From Streptosporangiaceae bacterium (GTDB lineage: Bacteria; Actinomycetota; Actinomycetes; Streptosporangiales; Streptosporangiaceae): a DNA stretch of 48,744 nt. This document shows, piece by piece, positions 1 through 8,779 of this stretch. Both the position numbers and the translations under genes were made by a program. The notes beneath the pieces are model-generated. The model searched no databases, was not told the DNA's origin, and was given only the letters and a program-made list of their open reading frames with translations. Location: the NCBI GenBank assembly GCA_030037785.1, contig JASHQA010000232.1:1-48744 (forward strand), in the 5' to 3' direction. Position 1 is the first letter of the stretch. Each line of letters begins with the position of its first letter.

Positions 1-1209
1 ATGTGGATCATGGGCCTCGTGCTGTCCGGCCTGGGCACGATCCTCGGCGGCGTGAACTTCGTGACCACGATCCTGTGCATGCGGGCGCCCGGCATGACGA
101 TGTTCCGGATGCCGATCTTCACCTGGAACATCCTGCTGACCTCGATGCTCGTGCTGCTCGCCTTCCCGGTGCTCGCCGCAGCCCTGCTGGTGCTCGAGAT
201 CGACCGAAAACTCGGCGCCCAGGTGTTCAACGCCAACAGCGGCGGCGCGATCTTGTGGCAGCACCTGTTCTGGTTCTTTGGCCATCCCGAGGTCTATATC
301 GTGGCGTTGCCGTTCTTCGGCATCGCCACCGAAATCCTGCCGGTCTTCTCCCGCAAGCCGCTGTTCGGCTACAAGGGCCTGGTAGCCGCCACGATCTCGA
401 TCGCCGGCCTGTCGCTGACGGTGTGGGCGCACCACATGTTCACCACCGGCGCGGTCCTGCTGCCGTTCTTCTCGTTCATGACGTACCTGATCGCGGTGCC
501 GACGGGGGTGAAGTTCTTCAACTGGCTCGGCACGATCTGGCGCGGCCAGATCACGTTCGAGCCTGCCATGCTGTTCATCCTCGGGTTCATGATCGTGTTC
601 CTGTTCGGCGGCCTGACCGGGGTCATCCTGGCCTCGCCACCGCTGGACTTCGCGGTGAGCGACTCCTACTTCGTGGTCGCGCACTTCCACTACGTGCTGT
701 TCGGCACCGTGGTGTTCTGCATGTTCGGCGGGATCTACTTCTGGTGGCCGAAGTGGACCGGCAAGATGCTGGACTACCGGCTCGGCCAGTGGCACTTCTG
801 GAGCGTGTTCATCGGCTTCAACATGACGTTCCTGGTCCAGCACTGGCTGGGCGTCATGGGCATGCCACGCCGCATCGCGAACTACCCGTTCCTGCCGCAC
901 CTCGCGACGACGCTGAACGACGTCTCCTCGATCGGGGCGTTCATCCTCGGCGCGTCGAACTTCATCTTCTTCTACAACATCTACATCACCTGGAAGCGCG
1001 GTGAGCAGGTCACCGCCGACGACCCGTGGGGATTCGCCAACTCGCTCGAGTGGGCGACGTCCTGCCCGCCGCCGCGGCACAACTTCACCTCGATTCCGCG
1101 CATCAGGTCCGAACGGCCGGCCTTCGACCTGCACTACCCGCACATCAGGTCGGGCCGGGACCGGGCGGCCGAGCTGGCGCGGCAGCACTCGATCGGAGCG
1201 GGCTCGTGA
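1..1209 (+). CDS. ctaD: Cytochrome c oxidase subunit I, C-terminal part (5' truncated by window)
   Basis: Catalytic subunit of the aa3-type terminal oxidase, which reduces O2 and pumps protons in the cytoplasmic membrane. The reading frame is open from base 1, so the N-terminal portion (roughly the first third of the protein) lies outside the window and the ATG at base 1 is not the real start. Visible family marks are GHPEVYI (CuB His and cross-linked Tyr), WAHHMF (two CuB His) and VAHFHYV (heme a3 and heme a His), within a series of hydrophobic segments. The C-terminal tail is hydrophilic. The stop overlaps the GTG of ctaF by three bases, so the two are translationally coupled. Family assignment is certain; only the left boundary is unknown. 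Confidence 0.96.
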   Translation: MWIMGLVLSGLGTILGGVNFVTTILCMRAPGMTMFRMPIFTWNILLTSMLVLLAFPVLAAALLVLEIDRKLGAQVFNANSGGAILWQHLFWFFGHPEVYIVALPFFGIATEILPVFSRKPLFGYKGLVAATISIAGLSLTVWAHHMFTTGAVLLPFFSFMTYLIAVPTGVKFFNWLGTIWRGQITFEPAMLFILGFMIVFLFGGLTGVILASPPLDFAVSDSYFVVAHFHYVLFGTVVFCMFGGIYFWWPKWTGKMLDYRLGQWHFWSVFIGFNMTFLVQHWLGVMGMPRRIANYPFLPHLATTLNDVSSIGAFILGASNFIFFYNIYITWKRGEQVTADDPWGFANSLEWATSCPPPRHNFTSIPRIRSERPAFDLHYPHIRSGRDRAAELARQHSIGAGS

Positions 1210-1601
1210 AAGTAGAGGCTTACCTGTTCCTGGGCTGCGCTGTGTTCTTCGGCGGGTCCGACATCGTCTACTGGTACTTCTCCCACGACCCCACGGGCAC
1301 CACGGCGCTCGCGCTCGCCGTCGCGCTCGCCTTCCTGGTGGGCTTCTACCTGCTGTTCACTGGCCGACGGCTGCCGGAGCGCCCGGAAGACAGCCCGGAC
1401 GGCGAGATCGACGAGGGCGTCGGCGAGCTGGGCTTCTTCAGCCCGCACAGCTGGTGGCCGCTGTTCGTCGGCCTGGCCGGGGCGACCGCGGCGATCGGCG
1501 TGGCGATCGGCTGGTGGCTGTTCCTCATCGGGGCTCTGGCGCTGGTCCTGGCCATCATCGGCTTCGTCTTCGAGTACTACCGCGGCCACTACGCGCACTG
1601 A
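1206..1601 (+). CDS. ctaF: Cytochrome c oxidase subunit IV (actinobacterial CtaF)
   Basis: Small 131-residue membrane protein of the actinobacterial cytochrome bcc-aa3 supercomplex. The GTG start at 1206 overlaps the ctaD stop (GTGA) and gives MKVEAYLF, the usual beginning of this family. Hydrophobic segments lie at about residues 5-25, 33-52, 84-103 and 104-122. A short acidic loop with [15 protein letters not shown], typical of CtaF, sits in the middle. An in-frame ATG further upstream would run deep into ctaD and was not used. Its position directly after ctaD is the conserved actinobacterial arrangement. Confidence 0.93.
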   Translation: MKVEAYLFLGCAVFFGGSDIVYWYFSHDPTGTTALALAVALAFLVGFYLLFTGRRLPERPEDSPDGEIDEGVGELGFFSPHSWWPLFVGLAGATAAIGVAIGWWLFLIGALALVLAIIGFVFEYYRGHYAH

Positions 1602-1651
1602 AGGACTCAGGGCTGCGGCTCACTCGTGCTCCCTGGGCAGCTGGCTCGTGG

Positions 1652-3505
1652 TCAACGGTAGGCCTGTGCCTGAATCCGGTAGAGCTCACAGTACCGGCCG
1701 CCCGCCGCGATCAGCTCGTCGTGGGAGCCCGTCTCAGCAACGCCCGAGCCGTCGAGCACGACGATGAGGTCGGCCATCCGGACGGTGCTGAACCGGTGCG
1801 ATACCAGGATCGTGACGCCCGCGCCCTGCCGGTGCTCGCGCACCCGGTCGGCGTAGCGCTCGAATAGCTGGTGCTCGGTCTCGGCGTCGAGTGCTGCCGT
1901 GGGCTCGTCCAGCATCGTCAGCAGCGGCTCGTCACGCATGAAGCCTCGGGCCAGGGCGAGCTTCTGCCACTGCCCGTACGACACGTCCACGCCCTCCGGC
2001 CAGGTCGGCCCGAGCTGGGTGCACAGGCCAGCCGGCAGCGTGTCGACCACCTCCCGCGCACCCGCCCTGTCCATCGCGGTCACGAGCGCCGACTCGACGC
2101 TCAGCCGCGGCAGGTCGCCGAGGCCGATAGTCTGCCCGGCCTGCAACTCGAAGCGGAAGAAGTCCTGGAAGGCGCCCGCCACGCGGTCCCGCCAGCGGGC
2201 GGGGTCGATGCGGGCGAGGTCGGTGCCGTCGACCAGGATGCGCCCAGCCGTCGGGGCGTAGAGCTTGGCCAGCAACTTGACCAGCGTCGTCTTGCCAGCT
2301 CCGTTTTCGCCGACCACTGCGATGACCGCGCCGGCGGGCAGGAACAGGTCGACGTCGCGCAGGGCCGGCCGGTCCGAGCCGGGATAGGCGAAGGTGACGT
2401 GCTCGAATCGGATCCCCTCGGCGAGGTGTTCCGGCGCAGGCAGGTCGGAGTGCTGGGCGGTCGCGCTGGCGTAGTCCTCCAGCCACGCCAGCCGCCGCGA
2501 GCCATCCATCCACATGCCGCGGAGGAAGCCGACCTCGCTGACCGTCCCGCTGAGATAGGACGAGAGCCTGGCCCCGGCCGTCAGCACGAGGATCGCAGCG
2601 GCCGGGTTGGCGTGCGGACCGGCGGCCACCAGGACGATCGCGCCGACGTAGCCGAGCGCGAAGAGCGCCCACCCGGCTGCGTACCAGGTCGATGACGCCG
2701 TGCGCGCCGCGGCTACGGGTGCGTACCAGTGCTCCCAGGAGGCGCGCCGCTGGCGGGCGAGCTCCGGGCCGATGCCGAGTACCCGCAACTCCTTGCCGGA
2801 CGACGCCGTGGTCGACAGCGTGAACAGGTGCCGGGCGAGGCGGTCGGCCTGGGCGCCGCGCTCTTGCGCCACCCGCTCGACGACCGGGCGCCACGAGGTG
2901 GCGGCGACGGTCGGAACGGCGAAGACGACGAGCACGATCAGCACCGGGTTCACGGTGGCGAGCAGTGCCACCGTCACGGCCAGCCGCAGGATCCAGCCCG
3001 CGGTGGAGAACACCGACATGTACATGTGGTCGAGAGTGAAGACCTGCTCGCGCAGCACGGAGAGCCGGTCCAGGTATTCCGGGCGCTCCTGGTGGGCAAT
3101 CGTCGAGATGCTGGCCTGCAGGCGCGCCACGTGTGACTCCAGCGCGATCGTGACCTTGTCGCGGAATCGCCGCTGCAGCCTCGTTGACACGGTCTGCAGC
3201 AGCCAGGTCAAGGCCGCCGACACCGCGAGTGCGATCACCGCGAACCTGAGCAGCCCGGGCCGGTGCTCGATCAGGCCCTGACCCAGCAGCGCGAGCCAGA
3301 GCGCTAGCAGCGCATCCGGCAGCGCCGCGAGGAGGGCGAGCACAAAGGAGACACCCATCAGGGACGGCTCGTAGCGGAAGCCGAGCCTGCACAGCCGCCA
3401 CATCGACGACAAGGCGGGCGGTAGCGTGTCCAGGCTGCCGGTAGCCGCCTGAGCGGCGCCGTCGACATTCCCGGCGGAGGCCGGGGCGTGGTCAGGCGAG
3501 GACAT
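1652..3505 (-). CDS. ABC transporter, fused permease/ATPase half-transporter, degenerate signature motif
   Basis: 617 residues: an N-terminal six-helix exporter-type membrane domain (about residues 30-330) and a C-terminal nucleotide-binding domain. Walker A is GENGAGKTT, Walker B ends LLTMLDEPTAALD and the H-loop is VSHRFSTV. The signature is SYGQW instead of LSGGQ, so one composite ATP site is probably weak. The Q-loop FQDFFRFEL resembles exporters that accompany peptide natural products such as RamA/AmfA. The ATG at 3505 lies inside the end of the upstream partner (14-nt overlap), so the two are one operon and very likely a heterodimer. The substrate is unknown. I see no precursor peptide or modifying enzyme beside it. 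Confidence 0.88.
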   Translation of the reverse strand: MSSPDHAPASAGNVDGAAQAATGSLDTLPPALSSMWRLCRLGFRYEPSLMGVSFVLALLAALPDALLALWLALLGQGLIEHRPGLLRFAVIALAVSAALTWLLQTVSTRLQRRFRDKVTIALESHVARLQASISTIAHQERPEYLDRLSVLREQVFTLDHMYMSVFSTAGWILRLAVTVALLATVNPVLIVLVVFAVPTVAATSWRPVVERVAQERGAQADRLARHLFTLSTTASSGKELRVLGIGPELARQRRASWEHWYAPVAAARTASSTWYAAGWALFALGYVGAIVLVAAGPHANPAAAILVLTAGARLSSYLSGTVSEVGFLRGMWMDGSRRLAWLEDYASATAQHSDLPAPEHLAEGIRFEHVTFAYPGSDRPALRDVDLFLPAGAVIAVVGENGAGKTTLVKLLAKLYAPTAGRILVDGTDLARIDPARWRDRVAGAFQDFFRFELQAGQTIGLGDLPRLSVESALVTAMDRAGAREVVDTLPAGLCTQLGPTWPEGVDVSYGQWQKLALARGFMRDEPLLTMLDEPTAALDAETEHQLFERYADRVREHRQGAGVTILVSHRFSTVRMADLIVVLDGSGVAETGSHDELIAAGGRYCELYRIQAQAYR

Positions 3506-5399
3506 CGAACGTCACCTCTTCCTCGCCTTCTTCCGGCGTTCCGGTCGCGAACCGCTCGGCTTGCAGCGTGAACATCTTCCAGTACCTGCCGCGCCGACTC
3601 ATCAGTTCGTCGTGGCTGCCGAGCTCGGCCACCGCGCCGTCCGCCACGACGGCTATCTTGTCGGCGTGCCGGACGGTGGAGAAACGGTGTGAGATCAGGA
3701 TCGTCGTGCACGACCTCGTGGCGGCGAGGATCCGCTCGAAGATCTCCGCCTCGCCGCGGACGTCAAGCTGAGCGGTCGGCTCGTCGAGCAGGACGAGGCC
3801 AGCCCCGAGCCTGACCGCTGTCAGCGCGCGGGCCAGGGCGACGCGCTGCCACTGCCCGCCCGACAGCTCGATCCCGCCCGAGTAGCCCTTGGCAAGCACC
3901 GTGTCCAGGCTGGCCAGGCCTCCCGCTCCGGCGTCAGCGAGCGCGCCCGACACCAGGTCGTCCACTGCGGCGTCGCTCTCGCCGCAGCGCCCGGCTGGAG
4001 CGGCCTCGTCGGACGCCGCTCGGCCGAGCGCAGCCTGCGGTGCGACGTTCTCGCGGAGCGACATCTCGAACCGGGCGAAGTCCTGGAAGACGGCCGTCAC
4101 GCGGCGGCGCCAGGAATCCAGGTCGAGGTCCCGCAGGTCGATGCCATCCACCTCGATCGTGCCGGCCTGCGGGTCGTACAGGCGGCACAGCAGCTTGGCG
4201 AGCGTGGTCTTGCCAGCGCCGTTCTGGCCGACGATGGCGAGCGACGTCCCGGCCGGGATATCCAGGCTCAGACCGCTGAGCACGGGACGGTCCGGCGTTG
4301 CCGGGTAGGCGAACGTGACGTCGCGGATCGCGAGCCGATGCGCCGGCCTCCCGTCGGCTGGCCAGCTTCCGGACGCCACCGTCCCAGCCCGGCGCATCGC
4401 TGCCTTGAGCCTGGCGACCGCGGCGACCGGCGCCGCCGCGCCGTCCAGCGCCCAGTTCAGCCCGCCGAATGCGATCATCGACGTGCCGACCGCGGCCGAG
4501 GCATACACGACGAGCCCGCCCAGGGCGAGCCGGCCGTCCAGCGCAGCGGCGGCGACCAGCCACAGCACCAGCACGTTCGCGGCGAGTACCAGAGCCAGGC
4601 TGGCCAGCACCGAGCGTTCACGCATTCGTGTCGCTTCATACTGGAGTCGGTGCAGCCGGCGCCGGGCACTGACGAACCGGTCGAGCACCCAGTCGGGAAG
4701 CCCGAAAATCCGCAGTTCCTTGGCGGCGGGCGGGTCGACTGCGAGCCGGTACGCGTAGTCGGCGTGCCGCTGGGCCTGCCGTACCTCGTCGGTATTGCGG
4801 TCTCTCCAGACGGCGCTCTCGCGCAGCAGCCAGTGCGTGGACAGCCAGGCCCCGCCCAGCGCGACCGGCGCCCACCAGGCGAACCCGAAGAGCACGCAGG
4901 CCTGGGCCAACCCGGCCAGCATGTCAACCAGCCCGCCCGCGATGAAGTCCATCGACGTCGACAGGGGCGGTGCGGTCATCCCGCGGTCGAAGTCGCGCGC
5001 CACCTGCAGGTCGGCGGCCAGGTCGGGATCCTCGAGGTGACCGATGCCAGGTACGGACACGCAGGCCCGGGTCATCTCGTCGTAGAGCCAGGCCGCCATC
5101 CGGTCGCCCAGGTTCGCGCTGAGTGCCGTGTGCAGTGGGCCGAGGACTTGCAGCAGAACGAACAGGGCTCCGACGACCGCCAGCGGCACGACGAGGCTGG
5201 CGTGGCGCTCGATCGCGCCGACGAGCACTCCGGTGCCGATGGAGAACCCTGCTGGCAGCAGTCCGCGCAGCGTGAGCAGCGTCCACCAGCCGGCGGCCAT
5301 CGGCCGGTCCGCTTTGCCGAGCGTGGCGGCAAGCTGGAACTCCTGACGGGTCCGAACGCGGCGCACGACGGACAGCGCCGATGCTCCTTTTGCGGTCAC
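3492..5399 (-). CDS. ABC transporter, fused permease/ATPase half-transporter (consensus partner)
   Basis: 635 residues from a GTG start at 5399, with a hydrophobic transmembrane domain followed by an ATPase domain. Walker A is GQNGAGKTT, the Q-loop is FQDFARFEM, the signature is the canonical LSGGQ, Walker B ends GLVLLDEPTAQLD and the H-loop is ISHRFSTV. Between the Q-loop and the signature there is an insertion of about 45 residues, rich in Ala, Asp and Gly. It is the first gene of a two-gene operon. The partner starts inside its last codons and carries a degenerate signature, the usual asymmetry of heterodimeric exporters. The pair is inserted between ctaF and the qcr genes. The cargo cannot be read from sequence. 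Confidence 0.88.
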   Translation of the reverse strand: MTAKGASALSVVRRVRTRQEFQLAATLGKADRPMAAGWWTLLTLRGLLPAGFSIGTGVLVGAIERHASLVVPLAVVGALFVLLQVLGPLHTALSANLGDRMAAWLYDEMTRACVSVPGIGHLEDPDLAADLQVARDFDRGMTAPPLSTSMDFIAGGLVDMLAGLAQACVLFGFAWWAPVALGGAWLSTHWLLRESAVWRDRNTDEVRQAQRHADYAYRLAVDPPAAKELRIFGLPDWVLDRFVSARRRLHRLQYEATRMRERSVLASLALVLAANVLVLWLVAAAALDGRLALGGLVVYASAAVGTSMIAFGGLNWALDGAAAPVAAVARLKAAMRRAGTVASGSWPADGRPAHRLAIRDVTFAYPATPDRPVLSGLSLDIPAGTSLAIVGQNGAGKTTLAKLLCRLYDPQAGTIEVDGIDLRDLDLDSWRRRVTAVFQDFARFEMSLRENVAPQAALGRAASDEAAPAGRCGESDAAVDDLVSGALADAGAGGLASLDTVLAKGYSGGIELSGGQWQRVALARALTAVRLGAGLVLLDEPTAQLDVRGEAEIFERILAATRSCTTILISHRFSTVRHADKIAVVADGAVAELGSHDELMSRRGRYWKMFTLQAERFATGTPEEGEEEVTFDVLA

Positions 5400-5438
5400 T
5401 GGTCCAGACTGCCAATCAGCCGGCTGCGCGGATTGGAC

Positions 5439-5467
5439 TTAACGGTAGTGAGCGGATCTGACACCCT
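5439..5467 (+). promoter_or_regulatory. Candidate promoter of the TOPRIM gene
   Basis: TTAACG at 5439-5444, a 17-nt spacer, then CACCCT at 5462-5467. The hexamer end is 7 nt before the ATG at 5475, which would give a leaderless transcript. The -10 matches only the A and final T of the consensus, so this is a weak call resting on spacing. Confidence 0.4.
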
Positions 5468-5474
5468 ACCTTCG

Positions 5475-6137
5475 ATGGACATCGCCAGGCGCCGTGAGCT
5501 TGCCAGCGAGCTGCTGGCCGGTTACGTGCATGGCCCGGCGGCTGCGACCGAGGCCACCGCCCTGGCGCTGGCGAAGGTGGCGGTCGCCGATGCCGTCGTT
5601 GTTGTCGAGGGCGTCAGCGACCAGATAGCGGTCGAGGTGACTGCCGCCCGCCGCGGCCGGGACCTCGGTGCGGAGCACGTGGTGGTCCTGCCGGTCGGCG
5701 GCGCGCACGCGATGACGCGCTACCTGACTCAGCTCGGTCCCGCTGGCGCGGGCCTCCGGCTGGCTGGGCTGTGCGACGTCGGCGAGGAGAGCGTGGTCAG
5801 GCGCGGCCTGGCGGCCGCCGGCGTCGGTACGGCAGGGACGCGGGTGGACATGGAGCGACTGGGCTTCTACGTCTGCGTCGAGGATCTGGAGGACGAGCTG
5901 ATCCGCGCGATCGGCGTCGGCAGGATTGAGGTTCTCATCGACTCGCAGGGGGACCTCCGATCGCTCCGCAGCCTGCAGCGCCAGCCCGAGTGGCGCGGTC
6001 ACCCCGCGGGGGCGCAGCTACGGCGGTTCCTGGGCAGCGGCGCCCGGCGCAAGCTCCGGTACGCGCGCTTGCTGGCTGGCGCGGTGGACCCGGACCGGCT
6101 GCCTCGCCCGCTCGAGTCGGTGCTCAGCCGGGTATGA
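5475..6137 (+). CDS. TOPRIM-domain protein (OLD-like nucleotidyl transferase/hydrolase domain)
   Basis: 220 residues, cytoplasmic. The segment VVVVEGVSDQ (about residues 33-42) is the TOPRIM strand with its catalytic Glu, and VLPVGGAHAMTRYL follows. The second acidic motif reads LCDVGEE rather than a clean DxD, so metal binding may be altered. A conserved tail follows (EDLEDELIRAIG, QGDLRSLRSLQRQP, RKLRYARLLA). Stand-alone proteins of this layout are common in streptomycetes and annotated only as TOPRIM nucleotidyl transferase/hydrolase; no function is established. ATG 5475 is chosen because it follows a promoter-like element at leaderless distance. It converges with the bicupin gene. Confidence 0.8.
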   Translation: MDIARRRELASELLAGYVHGPAAATEATALALAKVAVADAVVVVEGVSDQIAVEVTAARRGRDLGAEHVVVLPVGGAHAMTRYLTQLGPAGAGLRLAGLCDVGEESVVRRGLAAAGVGTAGTRVDMERLGFYVCVEDLEDELIRAIGVGRIEVLIDSQGDLRSLRSLQRQPEWRGHPAGAQLRRFLGSGARRKLRYARLLAGAVDPDRLPRPLESVLSRV

Positions 6138-6201
6138 ACCCGCGGGCCGGCCGCCGTGGCTCGCCGGGAGCACGCCAGCCGCTCGCGCCACGCGGGTGCC
6201 G

Positions 6202-6921
6202 TCAGCGCGGGCCCGGAGTGCTGCTGGCGGGCGGCAGCTTCAGCGCCGGGCTGTCGGCCGGATGGAACACCCCGAGCACGCGCATCGGCTGCGACCCGGT
6301 GTTCTCCAGGCAGTGCGGCAGCCCCGGCGGCAGGTGCAGGCAGGTGCCAGCGGACAGCGCGCGGTCGGTGCCGCCCACGTGCGCGACGCCGGTGCCGTGC
6401 AGGATCAGCACGACCTCGTCGTAGGGGTGGCTGTGCTCCGGCGCTCGGCCCGGCGGAATCTCGCCGACGAACTGCGTGGCCGCAGCGCAGTCGCGGCCGG
6501 GCCCGAAGAGCACGCGGAACGTGCGGTCTCCGGTCGTCTCCGCGGGGCAGTCCAGCAGGTCACGGCTGAGCGGCAGAGCTGCGCCGCTGGCGGTCTGCTG
6601 GGCGTTCCGGTGCGCTGGCCCGGAACTGCTAGCTGGCAGCGCGACGATGTCGAGGCGCAGCCCGTCGGCTCCGTCGCTCTCCAGGTGGTAGGCGGCCCCG
6701 GCCGGAATCCACAAGCCGCGGTCGGGGACCAGCGGCGGTCCCGGCGCACCGTCGAGGTCGAGCCGGCCCGAGCCCTCGATCACGAACCACAGCTCGCCGC
6801 CAGCCCCGGCCACGTCCGCGTGCCGACCGCGCGGCGGAACCTCGGCCAGCGTGCGGGTCAGGCCGGCGCCGCCTGGACCGGTGCGGGCCAGGACCGTCAG
6901 GGTGGCACCCGCGTTGCTCAT
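6202..6921 (-). CDS. Bicupin (two-cupin-domain protein)
   Basis: 239 residues from ATG 6921 (a TTG three codons upstream is less likely). It has two cupin barrels. The N-terminal one (about residues 25-95) has GELWFVIEGSGRLDLDG and the proline-glycine turn IPAGAAYHLES. The C-terminal one (about 150-225) has PPGRAPEHSHPYDEVVLILHGTG and LPPGLPHCLEN, so a metal centre with several His and a Glu is present there. The first domain seems to lack the His pair of motif 1. Substrate unknown; sugar or aromatic ligands are common in the family but nothing here decides. The ATG is 7 nt from a good -10 hexamer, pointing to a leaderless mRNA. Confidence 0.82.
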   Translation of the reverse strand: MSNAGATLTVLARTGPGGAGLTRTLAEVPPRGRHADVAGAGGELWFVIEGSGRLDLDGAPGPPLVPDRGLWIPAGAAYHLESDGADGLRLDIVALPASSSGPAHRNAQQTASGAALPLSRDLLDCPAETTGDRTFRVLFGPGRDCAAATQFVGEIPPGRAPEHSHPYDEVVLILHGTGVAHVGGTDRALSAGTCLHLPPGLPHCLENTGSQPMRVLGVFHPADSPALKLPPASSTPGPR

Positions 6922-6928
6922 GCGTTGC

Positions 6929-6958
6929 AACGTAAGCGCGGGTGGCGCGATCGGTCAA
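6929..6958 (-). promoter_or_regulatory. Promoter of the bicupin gene
   Basis: On the minus strand TTGACC (6958-6953), an 18-nt spacer, then TACGTT (6934-6929). The -10 is followed after 7 nt by the ATG at 6921, so transcription should start at or next to the start codon. Confidence 0.6.
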
Positions 6959-7027
6959 CGGATCGCCCTGCGAGGAGCTTGTGCGGCAGCCGATGATCGA
7001 CCTGCCCAACGACCTCGCGGGCGGCGT

Positions 7028-7060
7028 GGCCTGCGACCACGCAGTGGTCGCGCCGAGGCC
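7028..7060 (-). terminator. Hairpin downstream of the ctaE-qcrCAB operon
   Basis: Perfect 8-bp stem GCGACCAC/GTGGTCGC with a 3-nt loop (7033-7051), extended by an outer GGCCT/AGGCC pairing (7028-7032 with 7056-7060). It lies just past the qcrB stop. No U-tract follows, as is usual in high-GC actinomycetes. Likely the operon end. Confidence 0.55.
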
Positions 7061-7063
7061 GCG

Positions 7064-8779
7064 CTAGTGGCTGTCCTCGTCACGCTGCGGCTCGGCTGCT
7101 GAGGCCGTGCCGCCTGCAGTGCTCGCCGCCTGCTCACCGTGCCCGCCCTGACCGTCGGTCTCCGCGAGCTGGCCGTCGCCGTGCCCGTTACCGTGGCCGT
7201 TGCCGTGCCCGTTCCCATGAATCTGCGGCATGGGCGCACTCTCGGTGACGACGTGGTAGAGGCGTTCGCGCATCCGGCCGAGTCCGCCGCGCATGCCGGG
7301 AGGCGGCACGTCGGTCTCGGTGGCTTCCGCGGACGGCAGCGCGGGATGCTCGGCGCGGGACAGCAGCACCGCCAGGCGCTCCGGGTCGACCGGCCTGGTC
7401 TCCTCGATGAACTCGCCGCCCGGCAGCTGCCTGATGATGCCGGTCTCGACCCCGTGCTCGACGAGGTGGTTGTCCTTGCGCTGCAGCCCCATACAGATCC
7501 GCTTGGTGATGATGTAGGCGATCACCGGGCCGACGAAGATGCCGACCCTGGCGCCCCAGGTGATCCAGTAGAGGGGTATGTCGAGATGGTCCGCGATGAT
7601 GTCGTTGGCGCCCTCGGCCCACAAGATGCCGTAGAACGTGATCGCCGCGAGGCCGACCGCGGTCCGGGTTGGCGCGTTCCGCGGCCGGTCATTCAGGTGG
7701 TGCTCCCGCCGGTCACCGGTGATCCACTGTTCGAGGAACGGCCACAGCGCGGCACCCGTGAAGATGATGCCGAGCGGCACCAGGGCAGGGAGGAACACGT
7801 TGAACGCGAACGTGTGCCCGAAGACCACCCACTGCCAGTTGGGCATGACGCGCAGCGCGCCCTCGAGCATGCCCATGTAGAAGTCGGGCTGGGAGCCGGC
7901 CGACATCGCGACCGGGTTGTACGGACCGTACAGCCACACCGGGTTGATCTGGACGAACGTCGCCGCCAAGGTCAGCGCCGCGAAGGTGAAGAAGAAGAAC
8001 GCTCCGGTCTTGGCCATGAAGTACGGATACATCGGCGCGCCGACGACGTTCTCGTTCGTCCGGCCCTTGCCCGGCATCTGCGTGTGTTTCTGATGGAACA
8101 TCAGGAACAGGTGCACGGTCACCAGCGCCAGGATCAGGCCGGGGATGATCAGTACGTGGATGATGTACAGCCGGCCGATGATCTGGGTGCCAGGAAACGG
8201 CCCGCCGAACAGGAAGTACGCCAGGTACGTGCCCACCAGCGGGAACGACTGCAGGATTCCCTCGGTGATCCGCAGGCCCGCGCCGGATAGCAGGTCGTCG
8301 GGCAGCGAGTAGCCGAACAGGCCCTCGAACATGCCGAGCGTGAACAGCACGATGCCGATTAGCCAGTTGATCTCGCGTGGCTTGCGATAGGCGCCGGTGA
8401 AGAACACCCGCAGCATGTGCGCCATGATCGCGGCCATGAACAGGTCAGCCGCCCAGTGGTGGATCTGCCGCATCAGCAGACCGCCGCGCACGTCAAAGCT
8501 GATCCTCAGGGTGGAGGCGTACGCCTCGCTCATCCGGACGCCGCGCAGCGGGACGTAGGACCCGTGGTAGACGACCTGGGTCATGCTCGGCTGGAACCAC
8601 AACGTCAGGAACGTGCCGGTCAGCAGCAGAATGATGAACGAGTAGAGGATGATCTCGCCCAGCAGGAACGACCAGTGATCAGGGAAGATCTTCCGCAGCA
8701 GCACCCGGACGCCGCGGGCCCCGTGCAGTCTGTCGTCTAGCCAGTTGCCGGTGCCCTCCAGCGCTCGCTCGACGCTCAT
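7064..8779 (-). CDS. qcrB: Menaquinol-cytochrome c reductase cytochrome b subunit
   Basis: 571-residue cytochrome b of the actinobacterial bcc complex, which oxidises menaquinol in the membrane. ATG 8779 overlaps the end of qcrA (ATGA), giving MSVERALEG. Heme-ligating His pairs lie in HHWAADLFMAAIMAHMLRV and in the segment with HVLIIPGLILALVTVHLFL. The Qo motif is PDFY, in SQPDFYMGMLEG (canonical PEWY; PDWY is usual in actinobacteria). About nine membrane segments are followed by a long cytoplasmic C-terminal extension. That tail carries a Gly-Asn-Gly-His repeat (HGNGHGNGHGNGHGDG) built on a 12-bp DNA repeat, which is unusual. Confidence 0.95.
   Translation of the reverse strand: MSVERALEGTGNWLDDRLHGARGVRVLLRKIFPDHWSFLLGEIILYSFIILLLTGTFLTLWFQPSMTQVVYHGSYVPLRGVRMSEAYASTLRISFDVRGGLLMRQIHHWAADLFMAAIMAHMLRVFFTGAYRKPREINWLIGIVLFTLGMFEGLFGYSLPDDLLSGAGLRITEGILQSFPLVGTYLAYFLFGGPFPGTQIIGRLYIIHVLIIPGLILALVTVHLFLMFHQKHTQMPGKGRTNENVVGAPMYPYFMAKTGAFFFFTFAALTLAATFVQINPVWLYGPYNPVAMSAGSQPDFYMGMLEGALRVMPNWQWVVFGHTFAFNVFLPALVPLGIIFTGAALWPFLEQWITGDRREHHLNDRPRNAPTRTAVGLAAITFYGILWAEGANDIIADHLDIPLYWITWGARVGIFVGPVIAYIITKRICMGLQRKDNHLVEHGVETGIIRQLPGGEFIEETRPVDPERLAVLLSRAEHPALPSAEATETDVPPPGMRGGLGRMRERLYHVVTESAPMPQIHGNGHGNGHGNGHGDGQLAETDGQGGHGEQAASTAGGTASAAEPQRDEDSH
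7174..7218 (-). repeat. 12-bp tandem repeat coding a His-Gly-Asn-Gly tail in qcrB
   Basis: Nearly four copies of a 12-bp unit of the type CCGTTGCCGTGC on the plus strand. On the minus strand it is in frame with qcrB and encodes the GNGH repeat of the C-terminal tail. Copy number is therefore free to change without a frameshift. Confidence 0.8.

Noticed and set aside
4338-5474. Upstream extension of the TOPRIM frame across the ABC transporter gene
   Set aside because: Lies opposite a certain ABC gene; the real product begins at ATG 5475.
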